Below, in pieces: positions 8,201 to 16,899 of a stretch of DNA of 64,000 nt. Position 1 is the stretch's first letter, and each line of letters begins with the position of its first letter. The translations under genes and the position numbers were made by a program. The DNA is from Roseburia sp. AM59-24XD (lineage in GTDB: Bacteria; Bacillota; Clostridia; Lachnospirales; Lachnospiraceae), in NCBI RefSeq assembly GCF_003478445.1, contig NZ_QUET01000005.1, forward strand, positions 62,001 to 126,000, read 5' to 3'. The notes beneath the pieces are model-generated. The model had not been told where the DNA came from. It worked only from the letters and a program-made list of their open reading frames with translations, and did not search any database.

Positions 8201-10752
8201 CCGATCCACAATTGAACTTCAGCTTTATCATTGGTGATCAGTCATCAGACTATGCAGTACGTATGTATATTGATCTGAATGGCGATGGTAATATTTCTGA
8301 TGACGAGTTGGTTCAGGATACATTTGCAAATAATTCAGGTTCTCCATATAAATTTGTTGGAGAGGATGCAAAGGATGCCGATGGAAATGTATTCAAAGAC
8401 AAGAGTGGCAATGCAATTCAGGTTCCAGTAGCGCAGAACTATATTTATGACTTTAGCAGCAATAAGAGACTATATCTGAACAAGACCAAAACATCGGGTG
8501 CTGTTTCTTGGAAATTTGTATTATATAATACAAAGACTAAAGAAAATTATCAGTCAGTAACGGGAACATCATTTTATAAGCGCTCTGATGGAAAGACAAC
8601 ATCAATCAAAGCATTACAGATTCTCGAAGATGATCAGATGAACAGTCAGGCAAATTTGGAGAATCAGCTTGCAGGAAGCGGATTGTTCAAGGATTGGGTT
8701 GATAAGTTGAATGATACCATTGGTTTGGATGAGAACTATAACGTAACAGTTAAGACAGTAAGTCTGACAGATTTCAATTCACAGCTTCAGGCAGGGACAA
8801 TCGGTGGTGCTAACGGAGAGGATTATAATTGTTATATAGTCAGCTGTTCTACTAAACTATTCGGCGATAATGCATATAAGGATGCAGCAGATTATGTATC
8901 CTCAAGGGCAAAAGCGGGTGCTTCTGTTGTAGTAACCGGTGAAACAATTGATGACAGTAATAAATCATCAGAAGTAAAAGATATCCTTAACATGAGCCGT
9001 TTTACAGATGATTTGAAGTTGTATGGCGATATCAAGGACACTGCGAAGAAACCAAAAGAGACAGACAAGGAATATGATAATAAAAATAAATTAGAATATA
9101 CCTATGCAAAGGTTATGAAGGAGGGATCCGGAAAATACAAAGTATATAATAACAAGCTTTGGAAAGATGTCGATTACAATAAGGTTGCTAAGGCGAAGAC
9201 GATTAGTAGAAACAATATAGGAAGCCTTACAACATACCCATATACTATTAGTAGTTCTGTTGATATTGCGTCATCAGCAGCTCAGGTGTACCAGTTGAAC
9301 ATGAATAATGAAGGATTGGTTGTCTGGTATTCGTTGGGACCGGATGGTGATGGCGATGATACAGAGTATGGTATTTCGCCGAGAGATGCATCGAATAACT
9401 ATTATTTGTATTCTGTTGAGAATATCACATATGATATGATAGATCTCGCAAATACAACAAGTGATCTGGAGATGAAGTTATTTATTAATACATTGCGAGG
9501 AAGTGATGTATCTCCAGCAGTAAGAGTAGATTCTGCTAAGACAGTGGATGCCAACTATAGAGATTTTGATGTTTCTGAAGTAACAGATGATTACTTCCCG
9601 AAGCAGGACTCTGATGCCATCAAGAAGTCGGAAGATGGTTCTGAGATGACTGTATTCAAGGGAGTAATTCAGCCGAATGGCAGTGATTACCGTGATTATA
9701 AGTCAAACTCTAAGATTGTAAAGGGAGACAGTCAGAGTCAGGGCAGTGGTGGTAAGATTGATGATGACACTACTATTACGCCTGCACCTGCTACACCGAC
9801 ACCTAAACCGAAGAGAGAGCCGGAAATATTAACACAAAAAGTGAATAGTTGGGATAATATTAAGTCTTATCGTTCCGAGAATGGCTCGCAGTTTAAGGGA
9901 TGGGATAATAGTAGTATATTAGTGATTGATTATATATCTAATGCTGCTGGTAACTCTTGGTATAATGACGGAGTTGGTTACATAAAGGACAAAAATGGAA
10001 CGACAGTGTTGACGTTACCGAATAAAACACAAGTATACAAGATCACTCTTGGTCAATTGAAAGAGAAATATGGCTTAGATAAAAACGATGATATTGGATA
10101 TTTTAATATCGAAGCTAGAGACGGATGGTGTATTAGTATCAATTTGATTGGTATTTTTGAGGATGAAGAGCAGTATAAGGACTATAAAAATGGTGGGTCC
10201 TCTGTAGATGAAGATACTTCTGGAACAGGTGAGTCTATTATTGATAAAGAGTCCCAGAAAGATATTTATGGAACTCACGATTCGTATGACTTGCTGGCAA
10301 CTCCGGCGCCGAAATATATTCCTGACACGGCTACACATCGTGTATCGTTTACACCATATACAAACGCAACGGATTGTGTTAACGTTAATTCGTTTAAGAT
10401 TTCTATGGTGACAGCAAGTGCATCAAACCTTGGAACTTCTAAGGAAAAGACAGTTAGCTATGTGGATGAGATTTATCAGAAGGTAACGACTGCGACCGGT
10501 AAGTATGTATGGAAGTTCACAGCCAATAAAGATCATACGTTTACGTTGAAAGAAGGTAATTTCCTGAAAGATAGAACGCAGTATTTCTTCTTTAGTGATG
10601 ACAACTATATTAATACGACAACAACGTATGACAATGATAATACAAGATGGGTACGTTTCGATATTTCGAACCGCAGAAAGTCAGCAATCAGTTATCTGCA
10701 TCTCTACTATGAAGGAAATGTAGATACAACATATGTATTTGATCTGGATTAA
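5296..10752 (+). CDS. Giant membrane-anchored protein of the pilus operon (DUF5057-like)
   Basis: 1,818 residues from ATG 5296, chosen because GGAGG at 5283-5287 is ideally spaced; ATG 5281 and the upstream start at 5266 are weaker. One N-terminal hydrophobic segment (about residues 11-29) makes it secreted or membrane-anchored. The body is rich in Asp, Asn, Tyr and Lys. A calcium-loop-like motif DLNGDGNISDDE lies near residue 993, and a Pro/Thr linker (TPAPATPTPKPK) near residue 1497 separates a C-terminal module that looks carbohydrate-binding-like. From memory it resembles DUF5057 proteins of Lachnospiraceae, but no search was possible. It ends the pilus operon just before a strong terminator, suggesting a pilus-linked surface adhesin or scaffold. 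Confidence 0.7.
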   Translation: MKKWFKNLTKGKLAIGVLALCLLVFGGYFGYHKFIVKADSMPNRAVVNTLEDYRKLCTGSENGEVDKTQNIADANSKNAFLILEIVPYYGDAEVGYLIDGCEPIDLTNVGKSVYAAAKESTRSVATAVFKDEYDRDRKDYDDGLYKEDTRWTVDDDWVLTSGKTIKTHGYYEKVANGASGDFVIDHYEQDTTGTFYTKDAEGKDIPAYRPVFRKAKDGETGQFNWTTLYYASADTFVMSRSQFDTYALSENKYVASADEGIDYNPGEREYTTREDSDFYSISYTNDKGEKVASEGNISNLWVNIEGMQVLKGHVVNTNDFVRTSLDLDDESETACRNLKIAVKTIEPQELKKHPEWIDYADLLYMHQKTSVGTFPDLWCNANLDKYHRNKDVLGESYYKDKDPFIIEADGTVKSKSTDKSIREALLNSNFISDNDWGWTVAKKLFFKINQLETYDGSGKYGFAPLLTSNDMMNDLKGLSGNSRYNADDLKTVTNQHLDYTTMEVGIPKTPWTPGENTGKYTGTGTNCGMYKFLIMNFLMKQENFYNYFFQTERDAGGKVITENGDISYCSPQKSADAQEYWNPDAFLPVAEGNDYTNLTDAQRERYSIYYSQGSYLQFPTPGLAGATFIYNSDTSLSQGFNNARIDETDSTKEAFDWFEKEYGERPDKLTPAQMVHYLLQYKRHGNDDDDVGTRDKDTMHVLEIEPCADYFITEKYLVGTYLPASRFKGKIEVDHMTTAEFNGSKRDINGYYDLIYIGDNIGKFNTTTTQNNGVNYTNTAYNDSNLDKYVYLHVGDKSGDVRSSGNDISKLKNEQLQKYAEGGNALVLADSLATFKWDTNDTTKISDSYKNNYLSIVDSTSQMHALLEKLKSANNVNKFRKNNICALSKLSVKFLSENCLNYMKNGFSLPVKTKTGLTTKKYKELTTRYKDYVGLYSKITSTPDRYVSDDGMADSNEVNPAKAKQLALTDPQLNFSFIIGDQSSDYAVRMYIDLNGDGNISDDELVQDTFANNSGSPYKFVGEDAKDADGNVFKDKSGNAIQVPVAQNYIYDFSSNKRLYLNKTKTSGAVSWKFVLYNTKTKENYQSVTGTSFYKRSDGKTTSIKALQILEDDQMNSQANLENQLAGSGLFKDWVDKLNDTIGLDENYNVTVKTVSLTDFNSQLQAGTIGGANGEDYNCYIVSCSTKLFGDNAYKDAADYVSSRAKAGASVVVTGETIDDSNKSSEVKDILNMSRFTDDLKLYGDIKDTAKKPKETDKEYDNKNKLEYTYAKVMKEGSGKYKVYNNKLWKDVDYNKVAKAKTISRNNIGSLTTYPYTISSSVDIASSAAQVYQLNMNNEGLVVWYSLGPDGDGDDTEYGISPRDASNNYYLYSVENITYDMIDLANTTSDLEMKLFINTLRGSDVSPAVRVDSAKTVDANYRDFDVSEVTDDYFPKQDSDAIKKSEDGSEMTVFKGVIQPNGSDYRDYKSNSKIVKGDSQSQGSGGKIDDDTTITPAPATPTPKPKREPEILTQKVNSWDNIKSYRSENGSQFKGWDNSSILVIDYISNAAGNSWYNDGVGYIKDKNGTTVLTLPNKTQVYKITLGQLKEKYGLDKNDDIGYFNIEARDGWCISINLIGIFEDEEQYKDYKNGGSSVDEDTSGTGESIIDKESQKDIYGTHDSYDLLATPAPKYIPDTATHRVSFTPYTNATDCVNVNSFKISMVTASASNLGTSKEKTVSYVDEIYQKVTTATGKYVWKFTANKDHTFTLKEGNFLKDRTQYFFFSDDNYINTTTTYDNDNTRWVRFDISNRRKSAISYLHLYYEGNVDTTYVFDLD

Positions 10753-10792
10753 TCAGATGATATAAGCGTGGTTTATGAACCACTGTAGAGAG

Positions 10793-10824
10793 GGCTCTGT
10801 GCAGCAATGCGCAGAGCCTTTTTA
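10793..10824 (+). terminator. Rho-independent terminator of the pilus operon
   Basis: GGCTCTGTGC (10793-10802) pairs with GCGCAGAGCC (10809-10818) around AGCAAT, followed at once by six T. It lies 41 bp after the stop of the giant protein gene. Confidence 0.92.
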
Positions 10825-10843
10825 ATATATAGGAAAATGCCCG

Positions 10844-11014
10844 TAACGTAGCGTTATTTCAACGAGAATTGCGAAGCAATTCTTGGAGGGCAAAACGCTG
10901 GTTTTGCCCTTTTGTGTGGTCGTCAGGTCGTTCGTCATTGACGTTTATTATAATGTAGAAAAATACTGCAAGGTTTTGGCTATTATGACGAAGCGTGCCG
11001 TGTGGCAAACGGCA
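10844..11014. repeat. Cluster of short hairpins in a 0.6-kb gene-free stretch
   Basis: The interval 10825-11365 holds no convincing gene: the short frames in it lack good ribosome binding sites and recognisable sequence. It contains a row of hairpins: TAACG-tag-CGTTA (10844-10856), AGAATTGC-gaa-GCAATTCT (10865-10883), GGGCAAAAC-gctg-GTTTTGCCC followed by TTTT (10888-10913), and TGCCGT/ACGGCA (10996-11014). The third looks like a terminator. The arrangement recalls the hairpins at 25433-25497. Confidence 0.55.
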
Positions 11015-11365
11015 TCAGTTTATCGAAAATTTATCAAATCCAGCAACTTGTCTAAAAAACAGTGCTATTTTCGTCAATATGGAGAAAAGGTATTTTTATC
11101 TCGACAGTGTTCGGCAACCGTGCTACAATCCGTACAAAGTATATATAAGCATAAGGATAGCCGGTGTTGATTTACGGAAGGCATAATGGTATGATTAAAA
11201 TGTACATAATTTATGGGGTGTTTCTATCAAGTGGAGTAATAATATAGTAGATAGAATTGGATCGGTCCGGCATGGTAACTGTGATAACAGATTGTCAAAA
11301 CAGGACTGTACCAGGGATATTTTCTCTGTTTTGGCTTACATTTTCAGAGAAAGTGAGAATTGTGT

Positions 11366-12271
11366 ATGAAAGCAAATGATGGTGTAAATTACAATCGAAA
11401 TTACAAAGACACATTGTTTCGGAAGCTATTTGGTGAGAACAGGGAGAATGCACTGAGTTTGTACAACGCAGTCAATGGAACACATTATACCAATGCGGAG
11501 GATTTGGAATTTACCACGTTGGATGATGTTGTCTATATGAAAATGAAGAATGATGTATCATTTATATTTGGAAATTATCTGAATCTTTATGAACATCAAA
11601 GTACATTGAACCCGAATATGCCATTGCGTGGGTTGTTGTATTTTGCAGATATGTATCGTCAGATTATACCTGCGAGTGAACGCATTTATGGTAGCAAATT
11701 GCAGGAGATTCCGGCACCAAAGTATATTGTATTTTATAATGGAACAGACCGGCTTGAGGGGGGGCGAAAAGTGTTGCATTTGTCTGATGCGTTTCGTCCC
11801 TTTGGTGTTAGTGAGGGGTTTGAATGGACAGCAACGGTGATAGATATTAATTATGGAGCTAATGCAGATATTATGGAGAACTGTAAGGTTCTTTCTGAGT
11901 ATGCTCAGTTTATTGCCAAGATCAGGGAGGAATGCGGCAGATTGGAGAAAGCAAAATCAAACAATCAGGATATTTTAAGGCAGGCGATTGATGCGGCAAC
12001 AGAGTATTGTATTCAGAATGATATCCTAAAGGATTTTTTAGAAAAAAATCGAAAGGAAGTGATGGATGTGTGTTTAACAGAATTTAATCAGGAACGTTAC
12101 AATCAGATTGTGCGTGAAGAGGGACGTGAAGAAGGTGAAGTGATAGGATACATCCATATGGGAGAGAAAATGGGGCTTACATCACAGGACATTATACGAT
12201 TTATCGTGGAGGAAACAGAGATTTCACAGGAGGAAGCCAAACGCCTATATGAGGAATATAAGGGGAAATAA
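11366..12271 (+). CDS. Rpn/YhgA-like PD-(D/E)XK nuclease family protein
   Basis: 301 residues from ATG 11366 (an in-frame TTG exists at 11360). The opening YKDTLFRKLFG, the LYEHQST strand and a PKYIVFYNGT strand match the recombination-promoting nuclease / putative transposase family common in many copies in Lachnospiraceae. The expected PD-(D/E)XK core would use the Asp in DVSFIFGNYLNLYEHQ and the Glu of YEHQ. The C-terminal tail has the EEGREEGEVIG acidic helix and a short helical EISQEEAKRLYEEY end typical of the group. The likely role is DNA cleavage promoting RecA-independent recombination, inferred from the family only. No clear promoter was seen upstream. Confidence 0.75.
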   Translation: MKANDGVNYNRNYKDTLFRKLFGENRENALSLYNAVNGTHYTNAEDLEFTTLDDVVYMKMKNDVSFIFGNYLNLYEHQSTLNPNMPLRGLLYFADMYRQIIPASERIYGSKLQEIPAPKYIVFYNGTDRLEGGRKVLHLSDAFRPFGVSEGFEWTATVIDINYGANADIMENCKVLSEYAQFIAKIREECGRLEKAKSNNQDILRQAIDAATEYCIQNDILKDFLEKNRKEVMDVCLTEFNQERYNQIVREEGREEGEVIGYIHMGEKMGLTSQDIIRFIVEETEISQEEAKRLYEEYKGK

Positions 12272-12341
12272 GATGTGTTGATGGAATAGGAATGAATAGG
12301 GTAGAATTCATTTTGAAATTTATTTTCTTTGGAGATTTGAC

Positions 12342-12370
12342 TTGCTAAGAATATGAAAAAAGAGTATAGT
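12342..12370 (+). promoter_or_regulatory. Probable sigma-A promoter of galE
   Basis: TTGCTA (12342-12347), a 17-bp spacer and TATAGT (12365-12370), about 47 bp before the galE start and just upstream of its ribosome binding site TAGGAGG. Confidence 0.6.
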
Positions 12371-12416
12371 GATTATATCTGTTAGATTCCAATGAAAAGA
12401 GTAGGAGGACATCGAT

Positions 12417-13430
12417 ATGAAGGTTTTAGTGACAGGAGGAGCTGGTTTTATTGCCAGTCATACGAACGTGGAGCTTTTAGAGGCTGGATTTGATGTGGTG
12501 GTCATTGATAATCTGGTGAATGCAAGCAAGGAGTCCATTCGTCGTGTGGAGAAGCTTACAGGGAAGAACGTGCCTTTTTATGAGGAAGATCTGATGCATG
12601 AACAGGCGGTTTATGACATTTTTGAGAAAGAGAACTTTGATGCGGTGATCCATTTCGCTGGTCTGAAGGCAGTGGGTGAGTCCTGCCAGAAGCCGTTGGA
12701 ATATTTTGATAATAATATTACAGGAACATTGAATCTCCTGAAGGCAATGAGAAAATATGGCGTTAAGAATCTGGTATTCAGTTCTTCCGCGACCGTATAT
12801 GGTTTGCCGAAGACCGTGCCGATCACAGAGGATTTCCCATTGTCAGTATCCAATCCATATGGACGTACGAAGCTGATGATCGAGGATATGCTTCGTGATA
12901 TTTATAAGGCGGATGACAGCTGGAATATTGCACTGCTTCGTTATTTCAATCCAATTGGAGCACATGAGAGCGGTGAGATCGGAGAGGATCCGAATGGCAT
13001 TCCGAACAATCTGCTTCCATATGTGGCAAAGGTTGCAGCAGGACAGTTAGAGTGTGTTCATGTATTTGGTAACGATTATAATACGCCGGACGGTACCGGT
13101 GTGCGTGATTATATCCACGTTGTTGATCTTGCTAAGGGGCATATTAAGGCGTTGGAGAAGCTGGAGCAGAATCCGGGTCTTGTTACATACAATCTTGGTA
13201 CCGGTGTTGGATACAGTGTACTGGATATCATTCATAACTTTGAGAAGGCATGCGGTAAGGAGCTTCCATATGTGATCGATCCGCGCAGACCCGGAGATAT
13301 TGATATCTGTTATGCAGACTGCACGAAGGCGAAGGAAGAGCTTGGCTGGGAGGCACAGTATGGCATCGATAAGATGTGTGAGGATGCCTGGAGATGGCAG
13401 AGCAAGAATCCAAACGGATATCGCAGTTAA
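12417..13430 (+). CDS. galE: UDP-glucose 4-epimerase
   Basis: 337 residues, normal for GalE, which interconverts UDP-galactose and UDP-glucose using bound NAD in the Leloir pathway and supplies UDP-galactose for surface polysaccharides. The nucleotide-binding loop is [10 protein letters not shown] at residues 7-16 (family usually GGAGYIGSH). SSSATVYG carries the active-site Ser/Thr, and NPYGRTK the catalytic Tyr and Lys. RYFNPIGAH and the C-terminal [11 protein letters not shown] are also characteristic. The ribosome binding site TAGGAGG precedes ATG 12417. It is a single gene with its own promoter, followed directly by the promoter of the tyrS leader. Confidence 0.97.
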   Translation: MKVLVTGGAGFIASHTNVELLEAGFDVVVIDNLVNASKESIRRVEKLTGKNVPFYEEDLMHEQAVYDIFEKENFDAVIHFAGLKAVGESCQKPLEYFDNNITGTLNLLKAMRKYGVKNLVFSSSATVYGLPKTVPITEDFPLSVSNPYGRTKLMIEDMLRDIYKADDSWNIALLRYFNPIGAHESGEIGEDPNGIPNNLLPYVAKVAAGQLECVHVFGNDYNTPDGTGVRDYIHVVDLAKGHIKALEKLEQNPGLVTYNLGTGVGYSVLDIIHNFEKACGKELPYVIDPRRPGDIDICYADCTKAKEELGWEAQYGIDKMCEDAWRWQSKNPNGYRS

Positions 13431-13590
13431 TTTGACAACAGATATATTCCATGATATACTTGGATTTGTAAGTTTCGTGAGTTGATAACCATGAGAGATT
13501 TAGAATTGAATATTTCATGATTTGATGACCATGATATATTTGGAATTGAGTAGTTCAAGAGTTGATAACCGCGAGACACTTCAACACATA
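13431..13590 (+). repeat. Four degenerate 40-bp tandem units between promoter and T-box
   Basis: Units begin at 13431, 13471, 13511 and 13551 with an exact 40-bp period. Units 2 and 4 share GTTGATAACC at the same offset, and unit 3 has TTTGATGACC. Units 1 and 3 share ATGATATA-T-TTGGA at the same offset. The first unit contains the promoter; the others are transcribed into the leader ahead of T-box stem I. Confidence 0.75.
13432..13460 (+). promoter_or_regulatory. Strong sigma-A promoter of the tyrS T-box transcript
   Basis: Perfect TTGACA (13432-13437), 17-bp spacer, TATACT (13455-13460). It begins 1 bp after the galE stop codon and lies inside the first of four 40-bp tandem units. Confidence 0.88.
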
Positions 13591-13856
13591 TAAATGCGAG
13601 GAAGGGAAGAAGTAGTACCAGAGGAAACCTACAGAAAGCAGCCGGTTGATGAGAGGCGCAGGGGCATCCTGATATGAATACATCCTAGAGCAGCCGGCTG
13701 AAGGTTACAGTAGGTCCGGACGGTATTGCACTCCGTTATTGTGCAGGGATATAGAGGTATCCTGCAGAGCTTCTCATCGTGAGGTGAGGAGGAATAAAGG
13801 TGGTAACACGATTACATCGTCCTTTATCGGCATTTGCCGGTAAAGGACTTTTTTTG
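13591..13856 (+). promoter_or_regulatory. Tyrosine T-box riboswitch with intrinsic terminator
   Basis: A tRNA-sensing leader for tyrS. Stem I arms CCTAC/GTAGG and CAGCCGGTT/AGCCGGCTG enclose a specifier loop in which TGAA-TAC-ATCC presents the tyrosine codon TAC (13679-13681). The T-box proper, AAAGGTGGTAACACG, contains TGGT (13801-13804), which pairs with the uncharged tRNA acceptor end. The terminator GTCCTTTATCGGC (13819-13831) / GCCGGTAAAGGAC (13836-13848) is followed by seven T. Uncharged tRNA-Tyr should favour the antiterminator and allow tyrS expression. Confidence 0.93.
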
Positions 13857-13895
13857 TGCAAAAATGCATAGAATCAAAAAGAAAGGAAAAGAACA

Positions 13896-15122
13896 ATGAC
13901 AACTTACGACGAATTAGTAGCAAGGGGTTTGATCGCTCAGGTAACGGATGAGGAGGAGATCAAGGAATTAGTTAATGACGGAAAGGCTGTCTTTTATATT
14001 GGTTTTGACCCGACAGCAGACAGTCTTCATGTAGGTCACTTTATGGCACTCTGTCTGATGAAGCGTCTACAGATGGCTGGTAATAAGCCGATCGCATTGA
14101 TCGGTGGTGGTACTGCAATGATCGGTGATCCGAGTGGTCGTACCGATATGCGTCAGATGATGACAAAGGAGACGATCGCACACAATGTTGACTGCTTTAA
14201 GAAGCAGATGAGCCGTTTCATTGATTTCTCTGATGGAAAAGCACTTATGGTCAACAATGCAGACTGGCTTTTGGATCTGAATTATGTGGAGCTTCTTCGT
14301 GATGTAGGACCACATTTCTCTGTAAACCGTATGCTTACCGCAGAGTGTTACAAGCAGCGTATGGAGCGTGGTTTGAGCTTTTTGGAGTTTAACTACATGA
14401 TCATGCAGAGCTATGACTTTTACGCACTGTTCCGGAAATATGGCTGTAATATGCAGTTCGGCGGTGATGATCAGTGGAGTAACATGTTAGGTGGTACGGA
14501 GTTGATCCGTCGTAAGCTTGGTAAGGATGCGTATGCAATGACGATCAATCTTCTTTTGAACTCTGAGGGTAAGAAGATGGGTAAGACACAGTCCGGTGCG
14601 GTATGGCTGGATCCGAACAAGACGTCTCCGTTTGATTTCTACCAGTACTGGAGAAATGTGGCAGATGCAGATGTACTCAAGTGCCTGCGTATGCTGACAT
14701 TCCTGCCATTAGAGCAGATTGAAGAGATGGATCACTGGGAGGGAAGCCGTCTCAATGAGGCAAAAGAGATCCTAGCATTTGAGCTGACCAAGCTGGTTCA
14801 CGGTGAGGAAGAGGCACAGAGGGCACAGGAAGGCGCGAGAGCACTGTTTGCCGGTGGCGGAAATACTGCCAATATGCCTGAGGTTCAGCTTAGCGATGAG
14901 GATTTTGAAAATGGTGAGATCGGTATTCTCAGACTCCTTGTGAAGGCTGGTCTGGCGTCCTCCAACGGAGAAGCACGCAGAAATGTTGAGCAGGGCGGTG
15001 TCTCCGTGGATGGTGAGAAGATTACTGACGTGAAAGCACAGATCGCAAAGGACAGCATCGGTGAGGACGGAATTGTTCTCAAGCGTGGTAAGAAGAAATT
15101 TATGCGTATTGTGGTAAAATAA
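13896..15122 (+). CDS. tyrS: Tyrosyl-tRNA synthetase
   Basis: 408 residues, normal for bacterial TyrRS, which activates tyrosine and charges tRNA-Tyr in the cytoplasm. The class I signature is present as HVGH (in [11 protein letters not shown], about residue 48) and the second motif as KKMGKT (about residue 228). The middle anticodon-binding helices are followed by a C-terminal S4 RNA-binding domain (about residues 340-405, [18 protein letters not shown]). AAAGGAAAAG precedes ATG 13896. It is transcribed alone under T-box control, and convergent with the next gene. Confidence 0.98.
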   Translation: MTTYDELVARGLIAQVTDEEEIKELVNDGKAVFYIGFDPTADSLHVGHFMALCLMKRLQMAGNKPIALIGGGTAMIGDPSGRTDMRQMMTKETIAHNVDCFKKQMSRFIDFSDGKALMVNNADWLLDLNYVELLRDVGPHFSVNRMLTAECYKQRMERGLSFLEFNYMIMQSYDFYALFRKYGCNMQFGGDDQWSNMLGGTELIRRKLGKDAYAMTINLLLNSEGKKMGKTQSGAVWLDPNKTSPFDFYQYWRNVADADVLKCLRMLTFLPLEQIEEMDHWEGSRLNEAKEILAFELTKLVHGEEEAQRAQEGARALFAGGGNTANMPEVQLSDEDFENGEIGILRLLVKAGLASSNGEARRNVEQGGVSVDGEKITDVKAQIAKDSIGEDGIVLKRGKKKFMRIVVK

Positions 15123-15180
15123 TCATTTGAAATTGCACTTAAAAGTGTCAATAAAGAATTTAGAAGTTTTTAATCAATAA

Positions 15181-15296
15181 TGTCCATGAATTGGACAAAA
15201 ATATACCGGTTCCCCAAAGTTCGTGATGATTGGCAGGTATCCAGAGGTCTGGAAGCTTATCAATCAGCGGATGATTGGGAAACCGGTTTTGTTTTA
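15181..15296. terminator. Large nested hairpin region between convergent genes, probable two-way terminator
   Basis: A small hairpin TGTCCA-tgaat-TGGACA (15181-15197) precedes a long one: ACCGGTTCCCCAA (15205-15217) pairs with TTGGGAAACCGGT (15275-15287), with one mismatch, followed by TTTTGTTTT. On the opposite strand the same stem is followed by ATATTTTTG. Inside, CAATCA (15261-15266) can pair either with TGATTG at 15227-15232 or with TGATTG at 15272-15277, and CCAG-aggt-CTGG forms an inner hairpin. Termination for both convergent genes is the plain reading. Confidence 0.65.
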
Positions 15297-15303
15297 AAAA
15301 AAA

Positions 15304-15825
15304 TTAATCCATACATAAAAGAGAAAGGATCTGTGCATACACATCTTCGTTTTTCTCTTTGAAACGGCGGCAGACATCAACTGCCTCCTCTTCGCTGGTT
15401 ACATTCAGTGAAACTTCAAGAAGCTTGCTGCCACGTTCGTAAATGCAGCCGGTAGCAAGGTACTCGTTCGGACGGATCATCGTGTAATCGGTCTTGATGG
15501 AGGTTGTCTCCACGATCGCAAGACGGTTCTTCTCAAGATATTCATCAATCTGGCGGCAGGTATCCGTAGGAAGCTGATTACCAAAGAAACGAAGCGTCTC
15601 CTTGCCGATCTCCGCAATGGTGTAGTAGGATTTTTCGTGTGTCTGATCCACGAGGATCATGGCATCCTCCGTAAGCTCCGATAAGGTCTGCTGAATAGAC
15701 AGATAATCGGTATATCCCGTTTCCAAAATGAAATCAGAGAGAATAGCATTTGGCATAGGCTGGTCTGCCTGATTCAGAAAATATAGGATGATCAGCTTAT
15801 ATAGCTGCAGCGACTCTGGTGTCAT
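15304..15825 (-). CDS. DUF4364 family protein
   Basis: 173 residues from the ATG at 15825 (minus strand), preceded by a perfect AAAGGAGG. The N-terminal half (LQLYKLIILYFLNQADQPMP, then a serine/glutamate-rich helix and TEDAMILVD) resembles a winged-helix DNA-binding fold, and the C-terminal half is a small alpha/beta domain. I recognise it as DUF4364, common in Clostridia and thought to be a PadR/wHTH-like regulator; its target is unknown. It follows the radical SAM gene by 20 bp on the same strand and probably belongs to the malic enzyme - radical SAM - DUF4364 operon. Confidence 0.75.
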   Translation of the reverse strand: MTPESLQLYKLIILYFLNQADQPMPNAILSDFILETGYTDYLSIQQTLSELTEDAMILVDQTHEKSYYTIAEIGKETLRFFGNQLPTDTCRQIDEYLEKNRLAIVETTSIKTDYTMIRPNEYLATGCIYERGSKLLEVSLNVTSEEEAVDVCRRFKEKNEDVYAQILSLLCMD

Positions 15826-15845
15826 AATGGTACCTCCTTTGCGTT

Positions 15846-16898
15846 TTATATAAGGCATCCCTGATAGAGATGGGTTTGTTTCATCTGATGTGCGATGGTA
15901 TTTAAAATATCGCGCTTGTGCAGACTCCATGTCGGAGCCAGTAAAAGATCCTTTGGCCCGTCCCCTGTAATGCGGTGTACCACGATATCCGGTGAGAGAT
16001 GGGCAATACAATCAAGTAGGATAGCAATATATTCGTCTTTTGTCAATGGGGCAATGAGACCTTTTTGCCAGTCATCGGCAAGTGTTGTTCCTTGCAGGAT
16101 GTGAAGCAGTTGTAATTTGATACCGTTAATCCCAAGTGTGTTCAGGTAGCGGATCGTTTCCAGCATGTCCTCAGGTGTTTCTCCGGGAAGTCCGAGAATG
16201 ACATGGACGATCACCGGAATGCCGCATTCTTTAAGGCTTTGAACCGTCTCCTCAAAGCAGGAGAGCGGATAGCCTCTGCGGATCAGCTTTGCCGTGCGTT
16301 CATGCATTGTCTGCAGCCCCAGTTCGATCCAGACCGGCTTTTGCTGATGACACGTTGCAAGCAGTTCATGAGTCTCTGGTGTAAAGCAGTCCGGACGTGT
16401 GGCAATGGATACGCCGGCAACAAGAGGATGGGACAATGCTTCCTCGTAGAGAGGACGCAGATAGGAAATGGGAGCGTAGGTATTGCTGTAGGATTGAAAA
16501 TAAGCAATATAACGGTTTCCACAATATTTCCGGCTGTCTTTTAGCCGGCGGATCCCCTCATCAATCTGGCGAGTCACAATGCCTGCATGATATGTGAGAG
16601 CAGAGTAAACGGGCGCACCATGAATCGGAACAGGAGATAAGCAATCTCCGGTCATATTGCGTGGAACCGCAAAATCACCGGAACCTCCTTCACTGCAGAA
16701 GCTGCAGCCGAGCCTTCCTTTCGTGCCGTCCCGGTTGGGACAGGTCATACCGCCATCAATCGCGATCTTGTACAGCTTTTCTCCAAACTGCTGTTTTAAA
16801 TAACAGTCCAGAGAGTAGTAGGGCTTTCCGTTCCATTGTCTGCAATGCATTTCGTAAGCAGCTTCCTCAGGGGAATGACTTCGTCGGTGTCTGCCCAT
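15846..16898 (-). CDS. TIGR01212-type (YhcC-like) radical SAM protein
   Basis: 350 residues from the ATG at 16898, which begins one base after the restored stop of the malic enzyme gene; the frame stays open further upstream, but that part is malic enzyme coding sequence. DGGMTCPNRDGTKGRLGCSFC carries the three cysteines that hold the 4Fe-4S cluster (CPNRD...CSFC spacing of this subfamily). GDGPKDLLLAPTW near the C-terminus is also typical. The substrate is not known; the family is a B12-independent radical SAM group related to the elongator-like Elp3 fold. No separate promoter was seen, so it is probably cotranscribed with the malic enzyme gene. Confidence 0.85.
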   Translation of the reverse strand: MGRHRRSHSPEEAAYEMHCRQWNGKPYYSLDCYLKQQFGEKLYKIAIDGGMTCPNRDGTKGRLGCSFCSEGGSGDFAVPRNMTGDCLSPVPIHGAPVYSALTYHAGIVTRQIDEGIRRLKDSRKYCGNRYIAYFQSYSNTYAPISYLRPLYEEALSHPLVAGVSIATRPDCFTPETHELLATCHQQKPVWIELGLQTMHERTAKLIRRGYPLSCFEETVQSLKECGIPVIVHVILGLPGETPEDMLETIRYLNTLGINGIKLQLLHILQGTTLADDWQKGLIAPLTKDEYIAILLDCIAHLSPDIVVHRITGDGPKDLLLAPTWSLHKRDILNTIAHQMKQTHLYQGCLI

Positions 16899-16899
16899 C

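Noticed and set aside
10883..11186. Two overlapping short plus-strand frames after the pilus operon
   Set aside because: Poor starts, Cys/Arg-rich sequence and location among hairpins; no recognisable protein.
15180..15362. 60-codon frame between tyrS and the DUF4364 gene
   Set aside because: It covers the folded terminator region and has no ribosome binding site.
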